Shown one piece after another: positions 35,691 to 47,339 of a stretch of DNA of 64,000 nt. The translations under genes were made by a program, and so were the position numbers. Source of the DNA: Atopsyche davidsoni (lineage: Eukaryota > Arthropoda > Insecta > Trichoptera > Hydrobiosidae). Location of the stretch: NCBI GenBank assembly GCA_022113835.1, contig JAILWY010000016.1, positions 5,859,501 to 5,923,500 on the forward strand, written 5' to 3'. Positions within the stretch are counted from its first letter, which is position 1. Each line of letters starts with the position of its first letter. The notes below the pieces were generated by a model. The model was not told the DNA's origin. It saw only the letters and a program-made list of their open reading frames with translations, and ran no database searches.

Positions 35691-36154
35691 TTTTCATGTT
35701 TATTTAACAAATACCTATCTTAAAAAATATATAATAAAATGTTTTAATAAAATTTACAACTAAATAATACGTTTTACTGACGACGCCACGACAGAAAACA
35801 TAATCATATTTTTAAATTTACTTTAAAATCTATCTCTGTAACAATTGCCTGATTTTTAAAAATATTTTTGATTGAATCATACAGCCTTAATTACCAATAG
35901 TTATCTGTTCTGTATCTCATTCTGTATTTTGCTTTAAGATTCAAATATATTTTATAGTACGTAAATAAGTTGAAATAAATTAAAAATTATGAGGTTTTTT
36001 TTACTTTGACAAGGATTCATTGAAACTATTCCCCACAAGGCCCCAAATAAATGGTGACAAAAGTGAAATATGGAGTTTCATAGTTACGCGCGAAGAGTCT
36101 ACTCTAGAATAATATTGAACATTTGTAACAATTTGGCTTAACTGTATAAAATAC

Positions 36155-36350
36155 GCTGTCCCCTAAAATTATGTTGACGCGCAGCGAGCGTCTAAATCTG
36201 TTTATTTTATATTCTGGAGCACCTCTTTCACGCGGCTTCTCTGTATTCTCCAAAGAAAAAAGCCAAGCATAGGCAAAACGCGGGTCGACGCGTTCACTGA
36301 AGGCGGTAGAATTGATCTCTTAGAGCCAATAAATCAACCATAAAGGGTCT
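36155..36350. promoter_or_regulatory. Balanced-composition island
   Basis: Contains GACGCGCAGCGAGCGTC (36176-36192, near-palindromic) and CGCGGGTCGACGCG. No coding frame recognised. Confidence 0.2.
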
Positions 36351-36354
36351 CTTT

Positions 36355-36945
36355 TGTATTATCCAATTCTGTCTGTTGGTTTTTTGCGAAACTTTTAAAA
36401 CTTTTAACTATTTTAATATAAACCTAACAATCAAAAAACACATCTTTATTATTTATTTATACGTTATGATTTTAGGTTATACATTCGCATATTGAACCAT
36501 GATAAAATCTTCAGAAAAAATTTCACGCATTTTTGTAGTATATATTTAGGTTATCGATCAATTTATGAAATAACAAATTAATCGGATTCAATTTCTAATC
36601 CCCGCAGCTGTGTTTTTTATCAATTAACTTGAGTATTATAACCGGACATTTATACTAATATACCAAAAACTACTTTGCATATAATGATTATAACTAACTT
36701 TTACTTACATTGGCACAGTAGCTAAAGTGTATGTAAAAAAATTAATGCGATTTAGTTTCCGGGATGATTCTGGTAAATTTTCAATAGATTTACAGCATAT
36801 TCTATTTAATTGGTGAAACTCCTAATATAATAATTATAAACGTCGTAGTTTGAACCAGATGACTCGCTTTTTTGTTTATCCTGCCCAGCCACAAAAAACA
36901 TCTTCTTTTTGATCTTCGTGAACAAACTTCCACGCTCAACAAGCC
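36355..36945. other. AT-rich stretch, nothing recognised
   Basis: A/T-run DNA without features. Confidence 0.45.
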
Positions 36946-36949
36946 TCCA

Positions 36950-37265
36950 GACTCCTTTCATACTCGACAATGGGAGTCGTGCTATTTACGGAAGCGAAAC
37001 TACTTCTAACCGCGTTAAATTAGTATACGCACGAATTGGCCGTGAACCGGGACCTCTGGGTTCCATATAGGGAGCCCCTCGCAAGGTCAGGACCCGTACG
37101 GGCCGCCGGCCGCCTCGAGCATCTGCCCCAGCCTCCGCTGTGTATTTTCTAACAGACTGCTCGACGCTGGTTGGCAATATGTCTTTGTATCGATGAACTA
37201 AGGTTAACACGCTCGGGCTACAGGCCAGAGAGCAGAGTTCAGATCGCTGGTGTCAGTAGGCACTT
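36950..37265. promoter_or_regulatory. GC-rich island
   Basis: GGGCCGCCGGCCGCCTCGAG (37098 on) within about 300 bp of balanced DNA. A 74-codon minus-strand frame (36986-37210) has an unrecognisable Arg/Gly/Pro-rich product typical of GC composition. Confidence 0.22.
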
Positions 37266-37269
37266 AAGT

Positions 37270-38285
37270 GATTTCTATATACAAGTTGTAATTTAAATCG
37301 ATTTAGAGTGTAATAATACGAGATCGCTAGCGCTTATCTTCCGCACAATAGATTATTCGTTAGCTTACTATATAATTACTAATATATGTATATATACTAA
37401 TAAAAACTTCTAAACGTTATGATTATGAAACTAGCTTTAAAGTACGAATAAAAACCTGTGCTTAAAATCGCAACTTGAATATTAAGCAGTTATTGTTGTT
37501 TTAAAAACTTATTACTGTACGTACTATTACTTATGAAAGTCTTAAATTGAAATAGGTATTAAAAACTAATCACATTAGTAATAAAGAAAAGTGGTATATT
37601 TTGGATAACTAGTGCACAGGATACGATCGCGTTAAGGTCCAAGGTGAGATTCGAGACGTCAGTCTGAAACCGGTTTCGTCTGATGCCTTCTCAACGAACT
37701 GCATGTCTTATGACATGCGCGCAGAATAATTCACAATCAAGGCTGCAAATCTGGTAATTACGTAATTTTATTAATAGTTAAGTTTTGTAAAAAAATCGTT
37801 ATTGAAGTATGAATCCTAAAATATACTACCTCACTATTGCTAACCAGATGAGGATAAATATATTATTGGTTTTATCTTTTGTAAAGGTATATAAATTATT
37901 TACCAATGATAGACAGTTGATAATTATTTTATTTGGTGACAAACGGTGTTTTTATAATTGAGTTGGCAGTTCAGACTATGTATACCCGATTTTAATATCG
38001 AAGATTTTTAAAATACTAAGTATATTACCAATACATTATGCTTATTAAGAGTGATTTCAATATTCAAACATAAATCATTTGTTAATTTTCCAAAACAATT
38101 TTTGATGAAAAAAAAATTATTAAATTGGAAAACTGTGAATTTATAATATTTCTTGATTTTTTAGTTTATTTTTCTTGTTAAGAATTAACTATTTTGAGAA
38201 TTTTTAATATACATTATATGCGAATATGTATTGTATATTGACAAAAATGTATTGTCACTGTGGAGTAGAATATATCAATATTATT
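37270..38285. other. Mostly AT-rich; one GAAACCGGTTTC palindrome
   Basis: At 37665-37680 TGAAACCGGTTTCG contains a perfect 12-bp palindrome GAAACCGGTTTC followed by TCTGATG. It resembles the GAAACCGG part of the foldback cores but has no stem-loop. The rest is A/T-run DNA. Confidence 0.3.
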
Positions 38286-38289
38286 CCTA

Positions 38290-38785
38290 GTGATGTGCAT
38301 CCCTGTGGATAGTGACTCTGACCTTCGTTCAGCTCCCCATAATAACAATATGAAGTGTTGTAGTTATTATTGTTATTACTGTCTTTATTTATAATCCCAG
38401 GAGAGAACGAGAGAGAGGAAAGAGGAGAAGCGCAGAGGCGCTGAGGCCTGAACCCCGGGACTCGGGTTCACGCTCGGCTGTGGTTTGCAGTCCGGTAATG
38501 ACGTCGATTTGACTGAAGATTGAAATAATGGTCCCGAATGACGGAATCTTAATTGCCCCTGAGTAATAATATGTTTTCCATTATGGGAATTTCGAGAAGG
38601 CATAAAAATTTACGAGGTGAGTGCGCACTGCAAGACGGACCTCCGGAAGAAGCGGGTCGGGGAGCGGTTCCCTTTGCGGACCAATCTGGAACGAGGATCG
38701 GCTTTATGGGCCCGGGCGGCCATTAAAGCTCTTCATGAGATAGTTTTTGAAGGGAAACTCCCCGATTTAACAGTAAACTTTGCTG
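38290..38785. promoter_or_regulatory. Extended GC-rich island
   Basis: About 400 bp of elevated GC in two blocks (38390-38560 and 38610-38780). It contains TGTGGTTT (Runx-like, 38480) and GGGCCCGGGCGGCC (38709-38722). A strong splice-donor-like GAGGTGAGTGC lies at 38614-38624 after a short open frame starting at ATG 38571, but no partner exon is visible. Confidence 0.28.
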
Positions 38786-38789
38786 AAAA

Positions 38790-40095
38790 TCCAACTTGAC
38801 TGTAAACACTTATTATGTCTTTTACTAAGTGGATCATTGTCAGTAAGTAATGTAAGACCGTAGATCACATGAAATTATGTTTAAAAAATGATTTTTTTTA
38901 GGTTCTTTAAGTCTTAATAATGCCACAATCAATATGTGAATTCTATAAATATGTTACTTCAGTAATTATAAGCAATTGATTAAGCAACAAAGTGTAGTTT
39001 AATAAATGTTTAAAACTAGAATTATTTAGCATTTAGCACTATTGTGGGTATTCAATTTTATTCATAAATTCAATTTTTCTGATTAAATTAAAAAAATAAA
39101 AAACCTCACAAAAATAGATTAACTGTTATAGTACATGCTATGAAATTATTTTTTATAACTTATTGCTGATTTAGCGTCGTTAAATTTGATTATTGTAAGT
39201 ATTGCGATATTATTACAAGAAACAGGGTTTCTCACGTGATATTTATAAAAATAAAATAATCCTTCAGATTAAATTATATTTTATAGCTTAAAGATATAAA
39301 CCCGACCATGTGGATTCAATCCTTCATACGTCAATTAATTTTACAACTTAAGTATCCGTAATACTTTTGATAGCATGCGGACATCCACAATATTGCATTC
39401 ATGCGGTGGTCGCGAAATTATTGTTTTGTAAGATTTTATATTAGTTATACTACAGCACTCAGCATATATTTCTTAAAGCGCCTTTCGCATAAATATAAAT
39501 AGCTTGTGTACTTTTATGGTTGATTTTAAATTATGAAATAATGTTGCCTAAATGTAGGTTTATTTGTGAGACCGGACAGGGCCGCTGCCCGAGTGGGTTG
39601 GCCGCTGTATTGGATGCGATTCGTCATACATCAGTCAACGCGCTGGAAAAAGGACCGAAGGAAAGATAATTTGCGGGTAGAATTCAAAATTCAGTAATAA
39701 ATAAAAAAAAGAGTAAGTTTTGGCCCAAACGGCTTAAGGACTTATCCTCAAATAACCGTTACCACTTTTTATAAAAGAAGTTATTGTGTACTCTACTTCT
39801 TCGTGTTTTAGAAATAAAAGGGCGCCACAAACTCGTTGGGGTCAAAATAGTTAACTTTATCTCAAAAGACGAGGGTTTTAGACTCATATATACCCATAGT
39901 AGAAAAATTTAATAATTTTTGAATTCTTTTTTATAATATATAAGCAGAATTGTTTTTAGACACAAGTAATTTTATGAGATATCATCTGAGCGATTTTTGT
40001 ATAGAACCAATTGATAAATATTTACACATACTTTGGGCTTGCTTTTTAAAATTTAAAATAGTCAAATGTTCAAGCAATCAAAGGTACTATTTAAA
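38790..40095. other. AT-rich, with a small island at 39570-39680
   Basis: The small block GGACAGGGCCGCTGCCCGAG to GAAAGATAATTTGCGGG stands out; the rest is A/T-run. No gene or repeat recognised. Confidence 0.35.
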
Positions 40096-40099
40096 CATT

Positions 40100-40450
40100 C
40101 CCAGTCTTTTCGGGATAAACTAGAGCCGGGCTCGGTGTTTGCTTGCAAATCGCAAGCAGCCATATCTCGGGCCATCTCATCTCGTGCGTTGTCAAAATGA
40201 CAACAATACCATCTGAGATATGAAATTCCCAGTTCTTTGTAGTGAATGGAGTAATTTAGTTCACGTCATGCACAGGACAGAGGTCCTGCCCATTAGAGCC
40301 CGTCTGCTGCCATCACCGGTCGAAACAATGCCGGGGCTATTGGATTTCACGAAATCGCACGGCAACAACTGGATTTTCTAAAGCGCACTACACACGCAGC
40401 GACACAGCCGATAATCGACCCATAGATCACATCAACCAACCAGCTACTTT
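40100..40450. promoter_or_regulatory. Extended balanced island with small palindromes
   Basis: GCTTGCAAATCGCAAGC (40141-40157) and TTGTCAAAATGACAA (40189-40203) are short perfect or near-perfect inverted repeats. The island is about 350 bp long and non-coding. Candidate conserved regulatory block. Confidence 0.3.
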
Positions 40451-40454
40451 AAAT

Positions 40455-42435
40455 CGGCCATTTTTGTCACCACTAATTTTTTTACGAAATCACAAAAAAA
40501 AATGGTCGACACATGATACAATTTGTTAGTCGGATATCAATTATGCTGCTAATATTATGTTAGTTGTGCGATGTTTTTTGATGCATTATTAAATGTTAAT
40601 TACTGTCCCCAAATAATAAAAGTAACATTTTTGACAACGTATAAATATTTTTATTACTTTATTAGATATCTTTTAAATTAAATGCCAATTCACTCGTATA
40701 TTTTAACATTTTAATACTTTAAAAATATTTTATTAAAATTGACTGTATAAAAACAACTACGTTCAAGCAGGTGTCTTCAAATTGATTTTTTTTTAATATA
40801 CATCAGAGTAGATTCTTAAGCATGCTTTTAAAAATATTAAATCAAATAAAACATAACTTAAAAATACTGTATACACTTTTAAATTAATATTTCTTTAAAA
40901 TTATTCTCTTTACGAAATTCGAAATATTTTGTGAGTATTTTCACATTTTATTTTGACCGTGAAGGATTTTAAAGTTTTATACTTATTTTTTTTTAATTTC
41001 TGTCTATACTATTGAGGTGTGGAATCCGGTAATTTTAAAATCAAATCCATAGCAGAATGGTCCCTTCTCAGCGCGTCGCTTCAACGGGGGTCACTCACTC
41101 CGCCCGAGGGTAACCGCTCGCCGAGCAAATCCCATCCATACAAGTCGTTCTGGATTCAGCCATACCTTTTCCGGAAATCTCAAATCACAAGTGACATAAC
41201 CTCTAAAGGAGCCGAGATCTCAGTAACAAATACGACAAGCACATTTTAATTCAATCCACCTTGCATTTATGCACTCAATGAAAATAAAAAAAAATAATCA
41301 CGAAACAACATGTTACATCCATCAAGACAGTCGTTATCCTAAAATATTTACATAATTAAATAAATTTCCTCTTTATTTTGATCCAAGGGTATCAACGCTT
41401 GCAAATTGCATGAATCACATGAAATATTACAGTAAAATGTAAAAAAAATAAAATTCGTAAATTGAATGTGACATTTTTGAAATATGTATTTTAATTTCGC
41501 GTTGAATCGAAATGCTTTGTACACGAGATGCATTAATTTAAAATAATATATTTGGCTACAGAGTATGTCTTGCCAGCGTCAAAAAACCAGTAGCGATTCT
41601 CTTTGATGACCCACCACTGCAATGCGAATCATTTTTTTGGCAAAAAAAATGTGATGTGCGAAGTACTTGAAGCATTTTATTTAAAGTCGTCCAAATAACA
41701 TAAAAAACTGACGCATTTTAATCAAGCTCTTATAAAAACGAACATTATGCGACAAACTGAATATTTATTAGGCTTTTTTTTGAAGCCATGTTTCAAAGTC
41801 GTTTTTTGCTCAAATATATTAAAAGTTTACTTTTCACGTCGCGCACAGACAAGACTATATTTATAATAGAATATAAAAGCCAATACGCTAGATGTATGAA
41901 ATTCTGGATTTTTAATTATCTTTAAAGCAGATAAAACTCAAAGAAGTTTAAATTTTTTAATAATATAGTGCATTAGTTACATTGGAAACAAACTTATTGA
42001 GACAGGTGGTAATATGCATTAGACATTGCAACATTTACATATATTTTTTTTTTAATAAAATATATGAAAAATTATCTTTATACATTTGTAGGTGAAAAAA
42101 GAAGGTTTCAGAATGTGCAATTTAAAGTTCAGGAATAAATCTTAAATATATAAAAAAAATTTTTTTTACTAAAATAGATAAATTAAAATTTATGGTATTA
42201 TACTTTTGTGGAGTGAATATCAAAGTGTAATTGTTTCTTTATCTTAGATTATACTCCCTCAAAAGACTGCTACCCCTCCAAAGGAAAAAGATGAGATGAT
42301 AAAGATACATTAATTCAACTTTGTTTCTTTACATAAGTGACATATTTCCCGTCATTCTTTACGCAGTACCGTAGGGGAACAAAAATATATCTTGAAAATA
42401 TAATACGAATATACGGCATCAGAATAAGCGTGATA
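40455..42435. other. AT-rich, with a small island at 41025-41240
   Basis: The 41025-41240 block (GCGCGTCGCTTCAACGGGGG; CCCGAGGGTAACCGCTCG) carries a 76-codon plus frame that is unrecognisable. The rest is A/T-run DNA. Confidence 0.35.
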
Positions 42436-42439
42436 TCAT

Positions 42440-42675
42440 GACAGAATCTGTTTCTAAGTATCGCCTCGTCCGCGAGGAAGCCGCGGCTGTCACGATGAAA
42501 GAAACGCCAACAGAGGTCTTCCCTGTCTTTCGTCAGCTCTGATTGCCGCTTGTATTCCAAGAACGACTCCGAGCGTCTCTCAGCCACTTGGCAAAAAACC
42601 GGCGAAAATCTAGTGTGACCGAGAGAGCCGCCTGATGATTGCCCTGCTATACTTCGCAGACTCCATTGTCACAAA
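42440..42675. promoter_or_regulatory. Balanced-composition island
   Basis: CGCCTCGTCCGCGAGGAAGC (42461 on) contains an imperfect hairpin. A 90-codon minus-strand frame (42315-42587) crosses it; I cannot identify its product. Could be a regulatory block or a stray exon. Confidence 0.22.
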
Positions 42676-42909
42676 TGATTTAACTGGTACATTTCTATGT
42701 GATAAAGTATACGAACTGAGCTACTGAATTATATTTTTAGATGCTAAATATATGTGAATGTATTTTTTTTATATGTTAACTTTATAAACAGACAATACAC
42801 TAGTACATTGACCAAAAGGTTATTAATACATACAGATTACTTTCTTACTTAAAATTTTTTTTACTCAAATAATTAATGGAACTGGTATTTATTTTGTAAT
42901 ACACCATTT

Positions 42910-43210
42910 TATTATAATAAAATAAAACCAAATGGTTTTGGAGACTACGTTAATTTCACTTGTAGCGAGAGCTCTTTCGCCGAACACGGCATCTTCAAAA
43001 CTGATTCTATACAGAAAAAAGCGATTATATGTTTATACTACATAATGTAGTATAATCTATGATTCATGTATTTCTGTTGAATTTGTTATGTATAAGCTCG
43101 TTTTTTTCTGTATAGACTCATTTTTGAAAATGCCGCGTTCGGCGAAGAGCTCTCGCTGCAAGTGAAATTAACGTAGTCTCCAAAACCATTTCTTTTATTT
43201 TATTATAATA
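42910..43210. repeat. Foldback repeat, family 3, arms of about 115 bp
   Basis: 42910-43023 and 43098-43210 are long inverted arms. On the minus strand of the left arm, 43000 to 42969 reads TTTTGAAGA, TGCCG, TGTT, CGGC, GAAA, GAGCTC. The right arm on the plus strand (43120-43155) carries the same core. The loop contains a perfect hairpin 43033-43055 (TTATACTACAT with one central base). It shares no primary sequence with families 1 and 2 outside the core layout. Non-coding. Confidence 0.75.
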
Positions 43211-43289
43211 TGTTAAAATAATAATTAATTACCCAGAAACGCTAATAATAACATATGATTACACAAAAAAAAACATCAAACATCAACAC

Positions 43290-43530
43290 CGCCAAACAAG
43301 ACACGAGCTTTGCAGCGTTTGAAATGCCCTCGCGTAATTGCCTCCGGCGCACGTACTCGCGGCGTCGCGACGCGCGTTCCCGGAATCGGCCGGCGTCGGC
43401 GTCGCTGGCCTTAAACCTGGCCCAGAGGTCGGGACTCTCTCTGGCAGATAGTGATCTAACTCCAAACTATTTTAACGCGGCTGTCAGATGTAAATAACCA
43501 AGTTTACACTCTGGCCACGCGTCGTGTCCA
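43290..43530. promoter_or_regulatory. GC-rich island between foldback and Helitron relic
   Basis: CpG-rich (GGCGTCGCGACGCGCG at 43361). Both strands are open for 60-80 codons (43255-43497 plus; 43283-43465 minus), with Arg/Ser-rich content expected from composition. Not called a gene. Confidence 0.25.
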
Positions 43531-43599
43531 ACCACTGAAGTATTTTTATGACATTCTCAATAACTGAAGTTCCCGTTTTACTGTAATACTAATCTATCT

Positions 43600-44384
43600 A
43601 TCTACTATAATAATAACCATCTACTATAATAATAGCCATTGTGTGTATTTTTCATTTTTTGGTTCTCTATAGAATATCTTAAAAGATACAACGCTGATTT
43701 TTTGCACGTAAGTTTTTCCGCAGGTGCCGATATGATATACGGCGAAGTGCAATGCTAGATGTATTCGATTGAATGGCTAAAACGGGGTTGACCGCACGAT
43801 TTTAAATCGATAGTGTCATAACTGCTGAACTACCGAACCAACATAAAGATCCGATACTTATTGACGTTGTTTGTAAGAACATGATTCACGGCCCATGCGT
43901 AGCATTGAATATGAATTCGCTTTGCATAAAAGACGGCAAATGCACGAAAAGATATCCACGCGATTCGATTAATGGAACTCAAACTGTTGAGGATGGATAT
44001 CCGAAATACAGACGACGAAAGCCAGAAGATGGAGGATTCACCACCACCATTAAATTAAGAAACGTTGATATTGACATTGATAATGGATGGATTGTTCAAT
44101 ATAGTCGTATATTGTCAAAAACATTTCAAACATATATCAATGTGGAATACTGCAACTCCGTGAAATCCATTGAGTACATATGCAAATATGTTAACAAAGG
44201 CAGTGACATGGCAGTGTTCGAGCTTTCAAATCGAAACGAAACGATGAAATCTTTCAAATCAATTTTTTTTATGTTTACACACCTACCGAAAAAATTCACT
44301 ATATTGTTTATCTGGTAGCATAAATATAAAAAAGTATTTTATTTCTTTATTTAAAGTAGTAGCACGCGCCGGGTATCCGCTTGT
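43600..44384 (+). mobile_element. Decayed, truncated Helitron
   Basis: It contains the Rep/helicase N-terminal homology described below. The possible 5' end is the doubled string ATCTACTATAATAATA (19-bp tandem units at 43600-43618 and 43619-43637). The possible 3' end is GCGCCGGGTATCCGC then TTGT (44366-44384), where many Helitrons have a GC-rich hairpin and CTAG. The internal homology is clear; both ends are inference. Most of the element (helicase region) is missing. Confidence 0.55.
43726..44270 (+). pseudogene. Helitron Rep N-terminal domain fragment (helitron-like N), broken
   Basis: First piece, frame of 43741: YGEVQC*MYSIEWLKRG*PH, with stops at 43756 and 43789. This corresponds to the region leading into the HUH motif (normally EWQKRGLPHAH), whose second half is lost. 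After a frameshift and deletion, the second piece starts about 43806: IDSVITAELPN, then MIHGPC (43881), CTKRYPR, PEDGG, DNGWIVQYSRILSKTFQT, and YCNSVKSIEYICKYVNKGSD. The YICKYVNKG block holds the paired tyrosines of the Rep catalytic motif. Homology ends near 44250. It is non-functional: stops, a frameshift, a missing HUH and no helicase domain. Confidence 0.88.
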
Positions 44385-44389
44385 TCGAC

Positions 44390-46085
44390 ATAAATTATAA
44401 GATTACTAAAACAATTGAATGAGTGCTATGAAACCTCTTGTTTTGATTTGGTTTCTTGGGTGTTGGGGTGCTTCAAGTTTTCGCCACTCCGACTTCTAGT
44501 TCTAGATACCACCTGGTACATCTCGGAGTGATAGACGACTGAAACGTTGGAATATCGAAATAGATCAACACTTAAGCAACCAAATAACAACCGCTGCCAA
44601 AAACTACAAACACATATAAATCTCTTGGTGATCAAATTATGGATTTATTACAGTACATGAACTATAAACAGAACACCAAATGCATTATCATCGATACGTT
44701 GAAAAAAACTAAACAGGCTACTCTTAATGAAAGAACTACTGATTCATACGTTCAAGCTTGTATTGAAATAAACATGCATCTTGTTAGGTATTTTGGTCAG
44801 AGCTGCTACATAATATATATAAACTCAGTGTTTTTTTCCCCGAAACTCTATGACGTCCGCACTTCACGGGGCTTTCTCGTTTATTTTCATGTTGATTTTC
44901 AGCGCGAGCCCACGCCTGAAGTAATGACAATAGCCACAGTCAAACGGAACATTATTTTGACAGATTTACAATAAATAAGATCGCTCTTGTGAAACTATTT
45001 TTTGTATACTTGCTTTGGGAAAGCATTCTAATCAGAAAAAAATATCTTGTTTACCTTTAGATAATTAAATTTTATAAAAAGTATTTTCAACAACAAAAAA
45101 ATATTATATTTCGCCAAACTTTTTTGTGGTATGATTTTAATTTCACTGCATATTTACAAAAATATCCAATATTAAATACTGAGTGTTACTGACATAGTTC
45201 GAGTTAGTTCATTACGGCTTGATTATGTAAATATTTTCTCAGACTTTCTTGTTAATAACGATTCGCCACTGTTCAGAAATATAGTATACTATATGACATT
45301 TAAATGTTAGCTTAAAAAGCCATAGAAATGTTTAAAAATTAAACATAAAGTCACTAATAATATTCACTCACAATCCTATTCCACAGTACTTTTTTTTCAG
45401 TATGTTTCGATTTGTTTGTGGTTTTTATTAATTTATTTTAGCTCTTGATTTAATTTCGGTTGATTTTTTTTAATTTTATAATTATAATTAAAAAAAAACA
45501 ATCAACGTAATAATTAAACGTGTTTTCTTTTATAAATTCATACTGATTCTACCACATTACATTTTATTGAGAAGATAATACAAACGAAATGAAATAATAT
45601 CTCTTACGCCTAGTGACTTTTATCTCAACACAATATGTTTATACGGAATCCGTGAACATTAACGATATCATCATATTTAATTTATTGTATACCCCATCAA
45701 GCCTCTGAAAAAATGACCATAACCTTAATTTAATTACTTTATTATTGTTACATTAAAGTCTTATTATCTGACCGTTAACTCCTTCTTATGAGAGTAAATT
45801 GTTTACCTGGTATATATATTTTTTTAAACGAATTCAACAAATAATAAGTCGAGCAATCGAACATAATAAAGGTAAAAGCAATGATTTTCATTTTCTGTAT
45901 TGTAATCAAACTATTTTTATAGCATCCTGCATATAATTTATATATTTTATTTATCTTGTAACAGTTATAATACACATATAGCGACATCTCTTGCTGTATA
46001 TTATATCACACTCGGCTCTTATGAGTGTCTATCAATCCTCGTTATTTATATTTTTATTAATAAAGTCAACTCATGATTTCAAGGC
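44390..46085. other. AT-rich, with possible Penelope-like remnant near 44500-44565
   Basis: The 44446-44640 part is more balanced. GGAGTGATAGACGACTGAAACG (44525-44546) has a GAAAC preceded by a heptamer-like TGATAGA but no convincing stem, so a Penelope-like origin is only suggested. A 111-codon frame at 44639-44974 has no recognisable family. The rest is A/T-run. Confidence 0.3.
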
Positions 46086-46086
46086 C

Positions 46087-46740
46087 TTTTTTATACATAT
46101 TCTTCTCTAACCAAATTGAAAAATCCATGTACATTACCACCTAAGCCACACCTTGTAAGCCTCACAACCTGCGCCAGGATCACAAGACGCATTATGTATT
46201 ATTATGTCATTAAAAAATGTATTATTTATTTTTTGAAGAGTGTTTATGCCTAGATTAAAAATGTTTCTTTTGAATATTTTATTTTAAATAAACAATTCTA
46301 CATGTAGCATTAATGTAATTGCATATTTCCTATTTACACGTTAATATTTATTTTTCGCCTATTTCACAAGTTTCGGCTTAAAATGCTCACTGTGGTATAT
46401 TATCGCTAAATTGATATTGTGTTCAGATATCAATCGATAACATGACTCGATTAGTAAATATGACGTATGGGTGATTAATTTGATAGAGTTTAAAAATATC
46501 ATTACTTCTAGAATTAAACATCGTAAATTGAGAAAAATACAATGTGATATTATAAACATGTTATTAAATTTATTTAGAAGAATACTGTTTGATATCGCAA
46601 TACCAAATCTTTCAATCAAATTTTATCTACTTTATTATCCCCTGGTCTTGGCGCAGGTTGTGAGGCTTACAGCGTGTGGCTTAGTCGTTAGCTTACATGG
46701 ATTTCTTAGAGTTTGTATATAAAAAAATATGTATAAAAAA
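46087..46740. repeat. Inverted pair of the 8.8-kb dispersed repeat, 654 bp end to end
   Basis: Left arm 46087-46180 and right arm 46640-46740 are inverted copies sharing GCGCAGGTTGTGAGGCTTAC, GTGTGGCTTAG and ACATGGATTT. The outermost 15 bp (TTTTTTATACATATT and its complement) match perfectly. A solo copy lies at 8770-8880. Either two SINE-like copies inserted head to head or a TIR element with long arms. No target-site duplication is evident. The interior (46190-46640) has no recognisable transposase. Confidence 0.65.
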
Positions 46741-46848
46741 TAACCATTTTTAGCACGAATTGAGAATAAGTTAAGTAAATAAGGAAGACTATATAAAATT
46801 GATAAATTTTATCTTTTCCATTCGGTCTTAAAAGAATAATCCTACATA

Positions 46849-47184
46849 CAGTAATACTGTTTCACTATAACGCGAATTTCAAATTTCGCCTTAAAATGCC
46901 TCGCATTACGCGAATTTCTTATTTGAAGAATGTGTATGAACATAATGTAGTCAGTGACTTTTCTTAACAATTAAAAACAGCGTTTAACGTTTTTCACAAG
47001 AACGTAAAAGAAACGCTGTATTTATCAGTAAAAATAGCATGTAATACTGCATAAAGTATTCTTAGAATTAAAGTGATTTATTTAAATGATTTGTGTAAAG
47101 TTTTGACTATGTATGTATGTTTAATCTTAAACCCCGATATACGATTAAGCAGAGTATTACTGTCCAACTACTGGAGTATTACTG
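46849..47184. mobile_element. pogo/Tigger-like MITE with TA target duplication
   Basis: The left end CAGTAATACTGTTTCACTAT follows TA (46847-46848). The right end, complemented, begins CAGTAATACTCC and is followed by TA (47185-47186). A second inverted CAGTAATACTC lies just inside the right end (47152-47162). The subterminal ACTATAACGCGAATTTC resembles the Tigger/pogo terminal sequence. There is no transposase ORF, so it is a 336-bp non-autonomous copy. Confidence 0.72.
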
Positions 47185-47339
47185 TATATCCAACACTTTT
47201 GCATTATATTTGCTAAAATAAACTATTATTAATTTTTTTTTTTTACACATGTTTAACTTTATCATTTCTCCCGTTGCGCATTCATTTCTCAATTCAAATT
47301 CAATTTTTTTTTTTTTTTTTTACGTTTGCCAATTTCAAT

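Noticed and set aside
38571..38624. Possible tiny exon: ATG at 38571 with GAG|GTGAGT donor at 38616
   Set aside because: A single strong donor is expected by chance in 64 kb. There is no acceptor-bounded partner exon or recognisable peptide.
44639..44974. 111-codon plus-strand frame downstream of the Helitron relic
   Set aside because: It lies beyond the probable Helitron 3' end, has no recognisable motif and is low in complexity in places.
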